Shown: positions 44,277 to 55,244, numbered from the stretch's first letter. The stretch: 58,889 nt of DNA from Delftia acidovorans (GCA_031286585.1 JAITUC010000008.1:1-58889), one strand, 5' to 3'. Notes: generated by a model not told the origin, from the sequence alone. Numbers and translations: made by a program.

Positions 44277-44702
44277 TCATGCCCTCCCGGCCTTGTCGGC
44301 GAACAGCTCGTAGAGCTTGAGCTCCTTGAGTTCCTGCACCACGGCGGGCGGCAGGTCCTGCACCGTGCCCAGGCCGCCGGGCTGGCGCGCCAGTTCCTCC
44401 AGCACTTCGCGGCGCCATTCGGGGTCGTTCGAGGTGTCCAGCTCGGTCACTTCGCGCTTGGGTGGAAAGGCGCGTGCGCAGATCACGCCCGCGATCACGC
44501 AGCCGGCCAGGCCCGCGAGCATGGCGTAGGCGTGGGCCAGCTGGCGCGACTCGACCACCGTGGCCAGCCAGCGGCTGGCCAGGTAGAAGCCCAGCACGCT
44601 GATGCCGGTGCCGATGGCAATCGCCCAGGCCAGGTGGCGCAGGTCCACGGTGTCGCCCCAGACCTCGGCCAGCCGCCAGTCGGCGGGATCCTTGCTTGTC
44701 AT
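44277..44702 (-). CDS. Small membrane subunit upstream of the TctA-like permease
   Basis: This encodes 141 residues with two clear hydrophobic helices (about 25-45 and 60-80) followed by a charged cytoplasmic C-terminus rich in Glu and Arg (about 85-141). TctB proteins usually have four helices, so this is either a divergent TctB or another accessory. Its leader AAGGAGACACAC is close to that of Bug genes. It lies between HMG-CoA reductase and the permease in one operon, with 41 bp and 1 bp gaps. Confidence 0.65.
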   Translation of the reverse strand: MTSKDPADWRLAEVWGDTVDLRHLAWAIAIGTGISVLGFYLASRWLATVVESRQLAHAYAMLAGLAGCVIAGVICARAFPPKREVTELDTSNDPEWRREVLEELARQPGGLGTVQDLPPAVVQELKELKLYELFADKAGRA

Positions 44703-44743
44703 GTGTGTCTCCTTGGGTTTTTGTCTGTGCGGCCGCGCGCCGG

Positions 44744-46033
<1,290 letters not shown>

Positions 46034-46079
46034 GGAAGACATCTCCTCGAATCAAAACTCTGGTCGCCGGACTGTAGGA

Positions 46080-46123
46080 AAACTGTACCGCTTTCAAAAG
46101 GTACAGTTTCGGGGAACAGTACC
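46080..46123. promoter_or_regulatory. MocR operator candidate between HMG-CoA reductase and the regulator
   Basis: AAACTGTACC (46080-46089) and GGTACAGTTT (46100-46109) form perfect 10-bp arms with a 10-base centre. A third copy AACAGTACC (46115-46123) repeats the left arm with one change. The block lies between divergent starts at 46033 and 46152. Confidence 0.7.
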
Positions 46124-46151
46124 ATCGCACCGCCACATGAACGGAGGGCGC

Positions 46152-47558
46152 ATGGCAGACACCACAGGGCGCTCGGCCCCCATTGCCGAGAAGCTGGCGG
46201 ACCTGATCGGCCAGCAGATCGCCGACGGCGTGTACCGCCCTGGCGACAAGCTGCCCTCGCTGCGCGAGCTGGCGCAGCTGCACCGCTATGCCAAGAACAC
46301 CGTGGTCTCGGCCTTCGACCTGCTGGTCTCGCGCGGCATCGTGGAGCCGCGTCGGGGCTCGGGCTTTTACGTGCTGGGCACGGGGCGCGGTGCCCAGCGC
46401 ACCGACGAGGACGCGGGCCAGCTGGGCCGCGCCATGGACATCGTCTGGCTGATGCGCGAGCAGCTCAAGACCCAGCCCGACTGCGTGGGCGTGGGCGACG
46501 GCTTTCCGCCCGTGGAATGGCTGGCCGACATGCGGCTGGACCGCTACCACCAGAAGGTGGTGCGCACGGGGCTGGGATCGCTGTTCCGCTACGGCAGCCG
46601 CTACGGCTATGCGCCGCTGCGCGACAGCCTGGTGCGCAAGCTGGGCGACTTCGGCCTGCAGGCCACGCCGGGCCAGCTGGTGCTGACCCACGGCGCCAAC
46701 GAGGCCATGGACCTGGTCATCCGCTACTTCGTGCCGCCGGGTGCCACCGTGCTCGTTGACGAGCCCGGCTACTACCCGCTGTTCGGCAAGCTCAGGCTGG
46801 CCGGCGCCCATGTGGTCGGCGTGCCTCGCCTGGCCGACGGGCCCGACGTGGCCGCGCTCGAATCACTGCTGGCCCAGCACCGGCCGCGCCTGTTCTTCAC
46901 GCAGTCGCTGGCCCACAACCCCACGGGATCCGATATCTCGGCCGCCAAGGCCTACAAGGTGCTGCAGCTGGCCGAGCGCCACAACCTGCTCATCGTCGAG
47001 GACGATCCGCTGGCCGACTTCAAGCCCACCTCGGCCGTGCGCCTGTCCACGCTGGACCAGCTGGAGCGCACCATCTACATCGGCAGCTTCTCCAAGTCCT
47101 TCTCGGCCGCGCTGCGCGTGGGCTTCATCGCCTGCAACGACGCGCTGGCCAGCGACCTGGCCGACCTCAAGGCGCTGATCCACGTCAGCGGCTCCGAGTA
47201 CTGCGAGCGCATGGTGGACGTGATGCTGCGCGAGGGCCACTACGAGCGCCACCTCGTGCGCCTGCGCCACAAGCTGGGCCAGGCCACGGCCCAGGCGCTG
47301 GGCTGGCTGGATGCCCACGGCTGCGAGGTCTTTGCGCGCAGCCCGCAAAGCCTGTACCTGTGGGTGGCCTTCCCCGGCGTGCAGGACTCGCTGCGCCTGG
47401 CCGAGCAACTGGTGCCGCGCAAGCTCAGCATGGCGCCGGGCCGTGTTTTCCACGTCGATCCCTCGGCCGTCTCGCGCTGGTCGCGGTGCAACGTCAGCGC
47501 CATGCTGGATCCGAGGTTCCAGGCCGCGATGGGGCAGGTGCTGGCTCACGCCGCCTGA
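46152..47558 (+). CDS. MocR-type regulator (GntR DNA-binding plus aminotransferase-like domain)
   Basis: This encodes 468 residues. GntR winged helix at about 8-80 (KLADLIGQQIADGVYRPGDK, LPSLRELAQLHRYAKNTVVS); aminotransferase fold I-like domain from about 110, with AHNPTGS and the PLP-lysine motif GSFSKSFSAALRVG. MocR proteins bind PLP and sense an amino-acid-like or related ligand. It is divergent from HMG-CoA reductase with an inverted repeat between them, so it likely controls that operon. The start is the ATG 5 bases behind GGAGGG. The 3' end overlaps the converging LysR gene by 13 bp. Confidence 0.88.
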   Translation: MADTTGRSAPIAEKLADLIGQQIADGVYRPGDKLPSLRELAQLHRYAKNTVVSAFDLLVSRGIVEPRRGSGFYVLGTGRGAQRTDEDAGQLGRAMDIVWLMREQLKTQPDCVGVGDGFPPVEWLADMRLDRYHQKVVRTGLGSLFRYGSRYGYAPLRDSLVRKLGDFGLQATPGQLVLTHGANEAMDLVIRYFVPPGATVLVDEPGYYPLFGKLRLAGAHVVGVPRLADGPDVAALESLLAQHRPRLFFTQSLAHNPTGSDISAAKAYKVLQLAERHNLLIVEDDPLADFKPTSAVRLSTLDQLERTIYIGSFSKSFSAALRVGFIACNDALASDLADLKALIHVSGSEYCERMVDVMLREGHYERHLVRLRHKLGQATAQALGWLDAHGCEVFARSPQSLYLWVAFPGVQDSLRLAEQLVPRKLSMAPGRVFHVDPSAVSRWSRCNVSAMLDPRFQAAMGQVLAHAA

Positions 47559-48520
47559 GCCAGCCCCCGGGCCTGCGCGCGCAGCAGCGCGATGAAGCGC
47601 TGCTGCTCCTGCGTGGGCGCGTCGTCGGTGCGGGTGAGGATGCCGAAGGGCGCCATGGGCACGTCGATGCAGACCGGCAGCGCCCTGACCAGGCCCATGC
47701 GCAGATAGTCCTTGAGCGCGGATTCGGACAGCAGCATCACGGCGTCGGTCAGTTGCACCAGCTGCTGCATGGAGTACACCGAGCTGCATTCGATGATGTC
47801 GGCCGGCGCAGGCAACTCCAGGCGCTGCAGCAGCTGGTCGAGCGCGATGCGTGCGGGGCTGGTGGCGGGCTGCAGTATCCAGGGCCAATCGCCGACAAGC
47901 TCTTCCCAGCCCAGCTTGCGCCGGCGTGTCAGCGGATGGCCGCTGCGCACGACGACCAGCAGCCGCTCGTTGCCCAGTTCCTCGAAGCTGTAGCTGCTGC
48001 TGTGGGCCGCGGGGCTGCGCCGCGCGATGGCCATGTCGATGCGCCGCTGGTCCAGCAGGCGCAGGATCTGGTCGCTGGTGTCGCCCATGATGCGCAACCG
48101 CAGCTGCGGGCTCTGTGCCTTCATGCGCGCCACGGCCGTCATCACCAGGTCGGGTGCGGCGCCCATGATGGTGCCGATGGACAGGTAGCCGTAGCCGCCC
48201 TGGCGGCGCGCGGCCAGGTCCTCGGCGCAGCGGTCCAGGCTGTTGAGCGAGGCCTCGGCAAAGCGCACCAGCTGCGCGCCCAGCGCCGTGGGCCGCATGC
48301 CGCGCGGCAGGCGCTCGAACAGCTGGCAGCCGAACATGTCCTCGATCTCGCGCAGCATGCGCGTGGCCGCAGGCTGGGACATGGCCAGGCTGATCGATGC
48401 GCGGTGCAGGTTCAGGCTGGAGCCCAGCGCCACCAGCATGTGCAGGTGCTTGTAGCGCAGCCGGTTGAGCAGGCTGCGGTGCAGCACGGGCGGGGCGGAT
48501 TCGGGCGTGTTCGCAGGCAT
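47546..48520 (-). CDS. LysR family regulator of the L-rhamnonate cluster
   Basis: This encodes 324 residues. HTH at about 20-75 (RYKHLHMLVALGSSLNLHRA, SLAMSQPAATRMLREIEDMFG) and effector domain at about 100-310. The HRASISLAMSQPAAT pattern is typical of the GbpR/GalR-like LysR subgroup that controls sugar and sugar-acid genes. It is divergent from the transporter and rhmD genes, hence a likely regulator. An ATG 15 codons upstream (48565) is possible; neither has a clear ribosome-binding site. Confidence 0.87.
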   Translation of the reverse strand: MPANTPESAPPVLHRSLLNRLRYKHLHMLVALGSSLNLHRASISLAMSQPAATRMLREIEDMFGCQLFERLPRGMRPTALGAQLVRFAEASLNSLDRCAEDLAARRQGGYGYLSIGTIMGAAPDLVMTAVARMKAQSPQLRLRIMGDTSDQILRLLDQRRIDMAIARRSPAAHSSSYSFEELGNERLLVVVRSGHPLTRRRKLGWEELVGDWPWILQPATSPARIALDQLLQRLELPAPADIIECSSVYSMQQLVQLTDAVMLLSESALKDYLRMGLVRALPVCIDVPMAPFGILTRTDDAPTQEQQRFIALLRAQARGLAQAA

Positions 48521-48628
48521 AAGCGCAAGGTATCGGATGTGACCGAAATTCGATTTGTTGAGCATCGATCATGCGCCGTACATTGGCCCTGCGACAAGAA
48601 AAAACAGACCCGATCCAGGAGACAAGAC

Positions 48629-48655
48629 ATGCACAGCCCATCGCCCGTTTCATGA
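48629..48655 (+). CDS. Orphan micro-ORF with a Bug-type leader
   Basis: An eight-codon ORF (MHSPSPVS) is preceded by CCAGGAGACAAGAC, the same leader as the Bug genes. It ends 115 bases before the transporter ATG. It may be the remnant of a deleted receptor gene or a translated leader. Protein function is not expected. Confidence 0.3.
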   Translation: MHSPSPVS

Positions 48656-48770
48656 CGCGCTGACGTGGCCGGCGCCAGCGCCGCGGCCACGCTCGCACCT
48701 TCATCAACGCACGCCTTCAGCGCTCCGGACGACCGGGCGTGAGGGCCTCTCATTGCCTGCAAGGAACGTC

Positions 48771-50066
48771 ATGAAAAAACTCCCCGCTCCCCTGCTCGCC
48801 AGGATCTCCTGGCGCCTGCTGCCCTTTCTTCTGCTCATGTACGTCATGGCCTTCCTGGACCGGGCCAACGTGGGCTTTGCCAAGGTGGCCTTCCAGGCCG
48901 ATACCGGCATCAGCGATGCGGCCTTCGCCTTTGGCGCGGGCGTTTTCTTCGCGGGCTATGCGCTGCTGGAAGTGCCCAGCAATCTGATCATGCACCGCGT
49001 GGGCGCACGCATGTGGATGTGCCGGATCATGGTCACCTGGGGGCTGGTGTCGGCGGCCATGATGTTCGCCCACGACCAGACCACCTTCTACGTGCTGCGC
49101 TTTTTGCTGGGCGTGGCCGAGGCGGGGTTCTTTCCTGGCGTCATCCTGTACCTGACCTACTGGTTCCCGGCCGCCCACCGCGCGCAGGCCATGGGCTTTT
49201 TCTACTTCGGCGCGCCGCTGGCCTTCATCTTCGGCAGCCCGCTGTCGGGCCTGCTGCTGGAGCTGGACGGCATGGGTGGCTGGCATGGCTGGCAGTGGCT
49301 GTTCGCGGTGGAGGGGCTGATGGCCGTGGCCGTGGGCATCTGGGCGTATTTCCACCTGGACAACCGCCCCGCCGACGCGGCCTGGCTCAGCCGCGAGGAC
49401 AAGGCGCTGCTGCAGGACATCCTCGACAGCGAAGAGCGCGCCAAGGGCGGCCACAGCCACAGCCTGCTGGCCGCGCTGTGCCAGCCGCGCGTGCTCTACC
49501 TGGCGCTGATCTATCTGCTGATCCAGGCCAGCGTCTATGGCGTGGTGTTCTACCTGCCCAGCCAGGTGTCGGGCCTGCTGGGCACCAAGGTGGGGCTGCT
49601 GGTGGGCGTGGTCTCGGCCATTCCCTGGCTGTGCGCGCTGCTGGCCGCCTGGTGGATTCCCGGCCATGCCGAGCGCACGCAAAGCCCCCGGGGCGTGGCC
49701 AGCCTGACGCTGGTGATGGCCGCGGTGGGCATGGCGGCATCGGTGAGCTTTTCCAGCCCGCTGCTGGGTGTGGCCGCGCTGTGCCTGGCGGCGGCCGGTT
49801 TCATCGCCGTGCAGCCCGTGTTCTGGACCTTTCCCGCCAACACGCTGGCCGGCGCTGCGGCCGCTGGCGGCATCGCCTTCATCAACTCCCTCGGCGCCGT
49901 GGGTGGCTTCATCGCCCCCATCGTCAAGAACTGGGCCGAGGGATTCTTCCAGTCCCCGGCCGCCGGCCTGTACCTGCTGGCCGGCACCACCTTGCTGGCC
50001 GCCGTGCTGGTGCTGGGCGTGAGGGCACGCCGGTTGCCTGCACTGCAGCCCCGGGCCGCCACCTGA
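48771..50066 (+). CDS. MFS transporter, anion:cation symporter family (RhmT-like)
   Basis: This encodes 431 residues with twelve predicted helices. The first helix region [28 protein letters not shown] is typical of ACS transporters for sugar acids such as L-rhamnonate, glucarate or tartrate. It heads the gene run rhmD-rhmA-aldA, so L-rhamnonate uptake is likely. The start follows AAGGAACGTC. The ACS-type NVGFAK motif and the [15 protein letters not shown] loop after helix 4 are present. Confidence 0.85.
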   Translation: MKKLPAPLLARISWRLLPFLLLMYVMAFLDRANVGFAKVAFQADTGISDAAFAFGAGVFFAGYALLEVPSNLIMHRVGARMWMCRIMVTWGLVSAAMMFAHDQTTFYVLRFLLGVAEAGFFPGVILYLTYWFPAAHRAQAMGFFYFGAPLAFIFGSPLSGLLLELDGMGGWHGWQWLFAVEGLMAVAVGIWAYFHLDNRPADAAWLSREDKALLQDILDSEERAKGGHSHSLLAALCQPRVLYLALIYLLIQASVYGVVFYLPSQVSGLLGTKVGLLVGVVSAIPWLCALLAAWWIPGHAERTQSPRGVASLTLVMAAVGMAASVSFSSPLLGVAALCLAAAGFIAVQPVFWTFPANTLAGAAAAGGIAFINSLGAVGGFIAPIVKNWAEGFFQSPAAGLYLLAGTTLLAAVLVLGVRARRLPALQPRAAT

Positions 50067-50101
50067 ACCCGAGTCTTTTGCACAAGGAAAGCCATCACTC
50101 C

Positions 50102-51289
50102 ATGACACAGATCCCCACCATCAAGCAGGTGCGCGCCTTCACGCTCAAGGGCGGCGGCGCCGACTACCACGACCAGTCCGACGGCCACTGGATCGACGAC
50201 CACATCGCCACCCCCATGGCCAAGTACCCCGAGTACCGGCAAAGCCGCCGCAGCTTCGGCATCAACGTGCTGGGCACGCTGGTGGTGGAGATCGAGGACA
50301 GCGCCGGAAACGTGGGCTTTGCCGTGACCACGGGCGGCGAGCCTGCGGCCTATATCGTCGAAAAGCACCTGGCCCGCTTCCTCGAAGGCGCCCGGGTCAC
50401 CGACATCGAGCGCATCTGGGACCAGATGTACCTGTCCACGCTGTACTACGGCCGCAAGGGCATCGTCATCAACACCCTCTCGGGCGTGGACCTGGCGCTG
50501 TGGGACCTGTTGGGCAAGGTGCGCGGCGAGCCCGTGCACCAGCTGCTGGGCGGCGCCGTGCGCGACGAGCTGCAGTTCTACGCCACGGGCGCGCGGCCCG
50601 ACCTGGCGCAGAAGATGGGCTTCATCGGCGGCAAGATGCCGCTGCACCACGGCCCGGCCGAAGGGGAGGAGGGCCTGCGCCGCAACCTGCAGGAGCTGGC
50701 CACCATGCGCGAGCGCGTGGGCCCGGACTTCTGGCTCATGCTGGACTGCTGGATGAGCCTGGATGTGAACTACGCCACGCGCCTGGCCCAGGGTGCGCAG
50801 GCCCATGGCCTCAAGTGGATAGAGGAAGCCCTGCCGCCCGACGACTACTGGGGCTACGCGGCCCTGCGCAAGAACGTGCCCACCGGCATGCTGGTGACCA
50901 CGGGCGAGCACGAGGCCACGCGCTGGGGCTTTCGCCAGCTGCTGGAGATGGGCTGCTGCGACATCATTCAGCCCGACGTGGGCTGGTGCGGCGGCATCAC
51001 CGAGCTGCTCAAGATCTCGGCCCTGGCCGATGCCCACCAGGCCCTGGTCATCCCGCATGGCTCCAGCGTCTACAGCTACCACTTCGTGGCCACGCGCCAC
51101 AACAGTCCCTTCGCCGAGTTCCTGATGATGGCCCCCAAGGCCGACGAGGTCGTGCCCATGTTCCATCCGCAACTGCTGGGCGAGCCCGTGCCCGTCAACG
51201 GCCGCATGCGCCTGTCGGCGCTGGACAGGCCCGGCTTCGGCGTGGAGCTGAACCCCGAGTGCGCGCTGCACCGCCCGTACACGCACTGA
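50102..51289 (+). CDS. rhmD: L-rhamnonate dehydratase
   Basis: This encodes 395 residues of the mandelate racemase/enolase superfamily. It removes water from L-rhamnonate to give 2-dehydro-3-deoxy-L-rhamnonate. Diagnostic blocks: [10 protein letters not shown] near the N-terminus, [18 protein letters not shown], metal ligands in [23 protein letters not shown] and [10 protein letters not shown], and the His in [12 protein letters not shown]. Family enzymes are about 400 residues. It lies 35 bp after the transporter and 11 bp before rhmA. The start follows AAGGAAAGCCATCACTCC. Confidence 0.92.
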   Translation: MTQIPTIKQVRAFTLKGGGADYHDQSDGHWIDDHIATPMAKYPEYRQSRRSFGINVLGTLVVEIEDSAGNVGFAVTTGGEPAAYIVEKHLARFLEGARVTDIERIWDQMYLSTLYYGRKGIVINTLSGVDLALWDLLGKVRGEPVHQLLGGAVRDELQFYATGARPDLAQKMGFIGGKMPLHHGPAEGEEGLRRNLQELATMRERVGPDFWLMLDCWMSLDVNYATRLAQGAQAHGLKWIEEALPPDDYWGYAALRKNVPTGMLVTTGEHEATRWGFRQLLEMGCCDIIQPDVGWCGGITELLKISALADAHQALVIPHGSSVYSYHFVATRHNSPFAEFLMMAPKADEVVPMFHPQLLGEPVPVNGRMRLSALDRPGFGVELNPECALHRPYTH

Positions 51290-51300
51290 AGGAGCCCGCC

Positions 51301-52110
51301 ATGCAACTGCCTGCCAACCCCTTCAAGGCCGCGCTGCGGCGCGCCGAGCCGCTGTACGGCATCTGGGCCGGCTTTGCCACGCCCTATGCGGCCGAGATCA
51401 TCGCCACCACAGGCTACGACTGGATGCTGGTCGATGGCGAGCATGCCCCCAGCACCGTGCCCACGCTGCTGGGCCAGCTGCAGGCCGTGGCGCCCTACGC
51501 CACGCACCCGGTGGTGCGCGCCGTGCAGGGCGACACCGTGCTCATCAAGCAGCTGCTGGACGTGGGCGTGCAGACCCTGATGGTGCCCATGGTGGAGACG
51601 GCCGAACAGGCGCGCGAACTGGTGCGCGCCATGCGCTACCCGCCCCACGGCGTGCGCGGCGTGGGCGGCGGTCTGACGCGGGCCACGCGCTGGGATGCCG
51701 TGCCCGACTACATCCGCACGGCGCATGAACAGCTGTGCCTGATCGTGCAGATCGAGTCGCCCCGGGGCGTGGCCAATGCGGCCGAGATTGCGGCTGTCGA
51801 GGGCGTGGATGCCGTCTTCATCGGCCCGGCCGACCTGTCCACGGGCATGGGCCATGCGGGCGATGCCAGCCAGGGCGAGGTGCAGGAGGCCATACGCCGC
51901 ACCGTCGAGGCCACGCTGGCCGCCGGCAAGGCCTGCGGCATCCTCGCGCCGCGCGAGGAAGATGCGCGCCGCTATGCGGACTGGGGTTGCAGCTTCATCG
52001 CCGTGGGCATCGACATCAGCCTGCTGCGCCAGGCCGCGCTGGCCAACCTGGGGCGCTATCGCGCCACGCAAGCCACGGACCAGGCGGCCCCTGCATCCCG
52101 CACCTACTGA
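51301..52110 (+). CDS. rhmA: 2-keto-3-deoxy-L-rhamnonate aldolase (HpcH/HpaI family)
   Basis: This encodes 269 residues, class II metal-dependent aldolase of the HpcH/HpaI family. It splits 2-dehydro-3-deoxy-L-rhamnonate into pyruvate and L-lactaldehyde. Visible are GYDWMLVDGEHAP, a metal-binding Glu in QIESPRGVAN, the Asp in AVFIGPADLSTGMG and PHGVRGVGGG. The order after rhmD and before aldA supports the assignment over 4-hydroxy-2-oxovalerate-type aldolases. The start lies behind AAGGAGCCCGCC. Confidence 0.9.
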   Translation: MQLPANPFKAALRRAEPLYGIWAGFATPYAAEIIATTGYDWMLVDGEHAPSTVPTLLGQLQAVAPYATHPVVRAVQGDTVLIKQLLDVGVQTLMVPMVETAEQARELVRAMRYPPHGVRGVGGGLTRATRWDAVPDYIRTAHEQLCLIVQIESPRGVANAAEIAAVEGVDAVFIGPADLSTGMGHAGDASQGEVQEAIRRTVEATLAAGKACGILAPREEDARRYADWGCSFIAVGIDISLLRQAALANLGRYRATQATDQAAPASRTY

Positions 52111-52126
52111 ACCCAAGGAGAACTCC

Positions 52127-53560
52127 ATGGCATCCCTTCCCGTGCTGCGCAACTTCATCGGCGGCAGCTTCACCGACAGCGCCGAACTGCATGAGGTGAC
52201 CAACCCCGCCACGGGCGCGGTGCTGGCACGCTCGCCCCTGTCCACCCAGGCCGACGTGGACCGCGCCATTGCCGCCGCGCGCGGCGCCCACAAGGCCTGG
52301 GCGCGCCGCCCGGCCGTGGAGCGCGCGCAGTACCTGCGCCGCGTGGCGACCCGCATCCGCGACAACGCCGCGCGCATTGCGCGCACCATCACCGAGGAGC
52401 AGGGCAAGACCCTGGGCCTGGCCGAGGTGGAGGTGAAATTCACCGCCGACTACCTGGACTACATGGCCGAATGGGCGCGCCGCATCGAGGGCGAGGTCAT
52501 CACCAGCGACCGCGCCAACGAGCAGATCTTTTTGCTGCGCAAACCGCTGGGCGTGGTCGCGGGCATCCTGCCCTGGAACTTCCCCTTCTTCCTGATCGCC
52601 CGCAAGATGGCGCCGGCCCTGCTCACGGGCAACACCATCGTCATCAAGCCCAGCGAGGAAACGCCCATCAACTGCCACGCCTTCACCGAGCTGCTGGCCC
52701 AGTGCGAGCTGCCGGCCGGCGTGTTCAACGTGGTCTACGGCCAGGGCGGCACGGGCGCTGCGCTGTCCGGGCATGCGGGCGTGGACATGGTCAGCTTCAC
52801 GGGCAGCGTGGCCACGGGCGAGCGCATCGCGGCCGCCGCCGCGCCCCACATCACCAAGCTCAACCTGGAGCTGGGCGGCAAGGCCCCGGCCATCGTGCTG
52901 GCCGATGCCGACCTGGACCTGGCCGTGCGCGCCATCCGTGACTCGCGCATCATCAACACCGGCCAGGTCTGCAACTGCGCCGAACGCGTCTACGTGCAGC
53001 GCCAGGTGGCCGACGAGTTCACGGCCCGCATCGCCCAGGCCATGGCCGCCACGCGCTACGGCGACCCGATGGCGCGGCCCGACGTGGAAATGGGCCCGCT
53101 CATCAACCGCAAGGGCCTGGACAGCGTGCAGGCCAAGGTGCGCCAGGCCATCGCCGACGGCGCGCAACTGGTCACGGGCGGGCAGGCCGCAGACCTGGGC
53201 GGGGGCTTTCATTTCCAGCCCACGGTGTTGGCCGGCTGCCATGCCGGCATGGAGATCATGCGCAAGGAAATCTTCGGCCCCGTGCTGCCCATCCAGGTGG
53301 TGGAGGACCTGGACGAGGCCATCGCCCTGGCCAATGATTGCGAGTACGGGCTGACCTCGTCCCTGTACACGCGCGACCTGTCCAAGGCCATGCAGGCCAT
53401 GCGCGAGATCGACTTCGGCGAGACCTACATCAACCGCGAGAACTTCGAGGCCATGCAGGGCTTCCACGCGGGCGTGCGCAAGTCTGGCGTGGGCGGGGCT
53501 GATGGCAAGCACGGCCTCTACGAGTACACGCACACGCATGTGGTGTACATGCATGGGTGA
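52127..53560 (+). CDS. aldA: Lactaldehyde/glycolaldehyde-type aldehyde dehydrogenase
   Basis: This encodes 477 residues, AldA-like (479 in E. coli). It oxidises L-lactaldehyde to L-lactate with NAD. Catalytic elements: ILPWNFPFFLIARK, FTGSVATGERI, Glu in LNLELGGKAPA and Cys in NTGQVCNCAERVYV. The GQVCNCAERVYV block is typical of AldA rather than of betaine or semialdehyde dehydrogenases. It closes the L-rhamnonate pathway begun by rhmD and rhmA. The start follows AAGGAGAACTCC. Confidence 0.9.
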   Translation: MASLPVLRNFIGGSFTDSAELHEVTNPATGAVLARSPLSTQADVDRAIAAARGAHKAWARRPAVERAQYLRRVATRIRDNAARIARTITEEQGKTLGLAEVEVKFTADYLDYMAEWARRIEGEVITSDRANEQIFLLRKPLGVVAGILPWNFPFFLIARKMAPALLTGNTIVIKPSEETPINCHAFTELLAQCELPAGVFNVVYGQGGTGAALSGHAGVDMVSFTGSVATGERIAAAAAPHITKLNLELGGKAPAIVLADADLDLAVRAIRDSRIINTGQVCNCAERVYVQRQVADEFTARIAQAMAATRYGDPMARPDVEMGPLINRKGLDSVQAKVRQAIADGAQLVTGGQAADLGGGFHFQPTVLAGCHAGMEIMRKEIFGPVLPIQVVEDLDEAIALANDCEYGLTSSLYTRDLSKAMQAMREIDFGETYINRENFEAMQGFHAGVRKSGVGGADGKHGLYEYTHTHVVYMHG

Positions 53561-53581
53561 TGGGCCTCCTGGGCCTCGGCG

Positions 53582-54097
53582 TCAGGGCGCTGCCGGTTTC
53601 TTGCGGTTGCGCGGCGCCTTGGGTGGCGGGCTGCTGGCCTCCAGCTCCCGCGCCCGGGCGCGGATGCGCGCAAAGGCGCTGGCCATGGCCTGCAGCTCGG
53701 GCTCGGGCACGGCGTCCATGAGCTCGCGGTTGATGGCCTGCACCTGCGGGAACAGCTCGGCATGCAGGGCGCGGCCCGTGTCGCTCAGGCGCAGCAGCGC
53801 GCGGCGCGCATCGCCCACCTGGCTTTCTTTCCACAACAGCCCCTTGGCCAGCAGCGCCGTGATCGCGCGCGAGGTGCGTGTGCGGTCCAGCTGCGCCTGC
53901 TCGGCCAGTTGCGAGGGCTGCAGCTGGCCGGCTTCGGCCAGCAGGCAGACCATGCGCCACTCGCGCCGCGTAATGCCGTAGCCGCCCTCGCACAGGCGCA
54001 CCACGCGGCTGCCGGCCGCCGCCTGCAGCCGTGCCAGGTGGTAGAGGAACATGTCGTCGAGCACGGCGGGGTGGCGCCAGCGGTGGAGGTCGGTCAT
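53582..54097 (-). CDS. MarR family regulator
   Basis: This encodes 171 residues. The winged helix covers about 35-115 (GITRREWRMVCLLAEAGQLQ, QLAEQAQLDRTRTSRAITAL, then a DARRALLRLSDTG wing). The C-terminus is basic and Pro-rich (PPPKAPRNRKKPAAP). It is divergent from a Bug receptor gene, so control of the receptor-sulfatase genes is likely. An inverted repeat lies between the starts. A GTG two codons upstream (54103) would also be possible. It converges with aldA, 21 bp apart. Confidence 0.87.
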   Translation of the reverse strand: MTDLHRWRHPAVLDDMFLYHLARLQAAAGSRVVRLCEGGYGITRREWRMVCLLAEAGQLQPSQLAEQAQLDRTRTSRAITALLAKGLLWKESQVGDARRALLRLSDTGRALHAELFPQVQAINRELMDAVPEPELQAMASAFARIRARARELEASSPPPKAPRNRKKPAAP

Positions 54098-54101
54098 GGG
54101 C

Positions 54102-54165
54102 ACGCAGGCCGGTTTCGGGTTTACGCTAGGGATGATGGATTAGATGCATTGTCGGCGGCCTGCGT
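54102..54165. promoter_or_regulatory. Inverted repeat between the MarR gene and the Bug receptor gene
   Basis: ACGCAGGCCG (54102-54111) and CGGCCTGCGT (54156-54165) are perfect 10-bp arms 44 bases apart. They bracket the likely promoter region. MarR binding is possible but the wide spacing makes looping or a chance match equally plausible. Confidence 0.4.
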
Positions 54166-54197
54166 ACATTGGCCGCAAGACAACGAAGGAGACAAGT

Positions 54198-55175
54198 ATG
54201 CCCAGCCCCCTCACAGCCCTGGCGCGTGCCGCCGTGGCCCTGGCCGCCGCCGCAGTGTGCGCGGCGCCCGCCCTGGCCCAGGAATGGCCCAAGGCCAGGC
54301 CCATCCGCATCGTCGTGCCCAATCCGCCGGCCGGCCCCTCCGACATCTCGCTGCGCCCGGTGGCCGCCGCCATGCAGGCCGCGCTGGGCCAGGCCGTGGT
54401 CGTGGACAACAAGCCCGGCGCCAACGGCAACATCGGCGCGGCCGAGGTCGCGCGCTCCGCGCCCGATGGCTATACCTGGCTGTGGGCCATGGACCCCGTG
54501 CTCACCGTCAACCCGCATGTCTACAAGAACATGGGCTACAAGGCCGATGCGCTGGAAACCCTGGTCGTGGCCGCGCGCTTTTCGCAGACCCTGGTCTGCG
54601 GGCCGGGCACGGGCTTCAAGTCCGTCAAGGACATGGTGGCCGCCAGCAAGACGCGCGAGCTGACCTATGCCTCCGGCGGCGCGGGCTCGCCGGGCCACCT
54701 GGTCATGGAATCGCTGCTGGCCACCTCGGGCGCGAAGATGGTCCACGTGCCCTACAAGGGCCCGGCGCCGGCCATGCAGGACCTGCTGGGCGGCCAGGTG
54801 GACTGCGGCTTCCTGGCCGGTCCCACGGTCTTTCCCCAAGTCCAGAGCGGCAAGCTGGTCGCGCTGGCCACCTCGGGCAAGACGCGCTCGGCACTGGCCC
54901 CCGAGCTGCCGACCATTGCCGAATCGGGCTTCCCCCAGTTCGACGGCACCTTCTGGATCCTGCTGGCCGCGCCCAAGGGCGTGCCGCTCGCCGTGCAAAA
55001 GCGCTTTGTCGATGCCATGAACGAGGCCATCCGCGCGCCCGAGCAAAAGGAACGCGCCAAGGCCCTGGACATCGAGATGGTCGGCTCCACCGTGGCCGAG
55101 GCCCAGGCGCGCGCCAGGGGCCAGTCCGCGCAGTGGGCCGCCCTGGTCAAGCGCATCCACCTGACCAACGACTGA
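54198..55175 (+). CDS. Bug-family periplasmic solute receptor
   Basis: This encodes 325 residues. Signal peptide to about ALAQE at residue 29. Bug motifs: [39 protein letters not shown] and ELPTIAESG. The first motif has PNPPAGPSD in place of PFPPGG, a small deviation in the ligand loop. The start lies behind AAGGAGACAAGT. It precedes a sulfatase gene by 69 bp, with MarR divergent, suggesting uptake of a sulfate ester or its product. That is inference. Confidence 0.88.
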   Translation: MPSPLTALARAAVALAAAAVCAAPALAQEWPKARPIRIVVPNPPAGPSDISLRPVAAAMQAALGQAVVVDNKPGANGNIGAAEVARSAPDGYTWLWAMDPVLTVNPHVYKNMGYKADALETLVVAARFSQTLVCGPGTGFKSVKDMVAASKTRELTYASGGAGSPGHLVMESLLATSGAKMVHVPYKGPAPAMQDLLGGQVDCGFLAGPTVFPQVQSGKLVALATSGKTRSALAPELPTIAESGFPQFDGTFWILLAAPKGVPLAVQKRFVDAMNEAIRAPEQKERAKALDIEMVGSTVAEAQARARGQSAQWAALVKRIHLTND

Positions 55176-55244
55176 ACAGGCCCTGAGGCACCGCCATTTT
55201 GGCGATACTCCCCTTCCCAACGCATTCACTGTCTCCTGGCTCCC

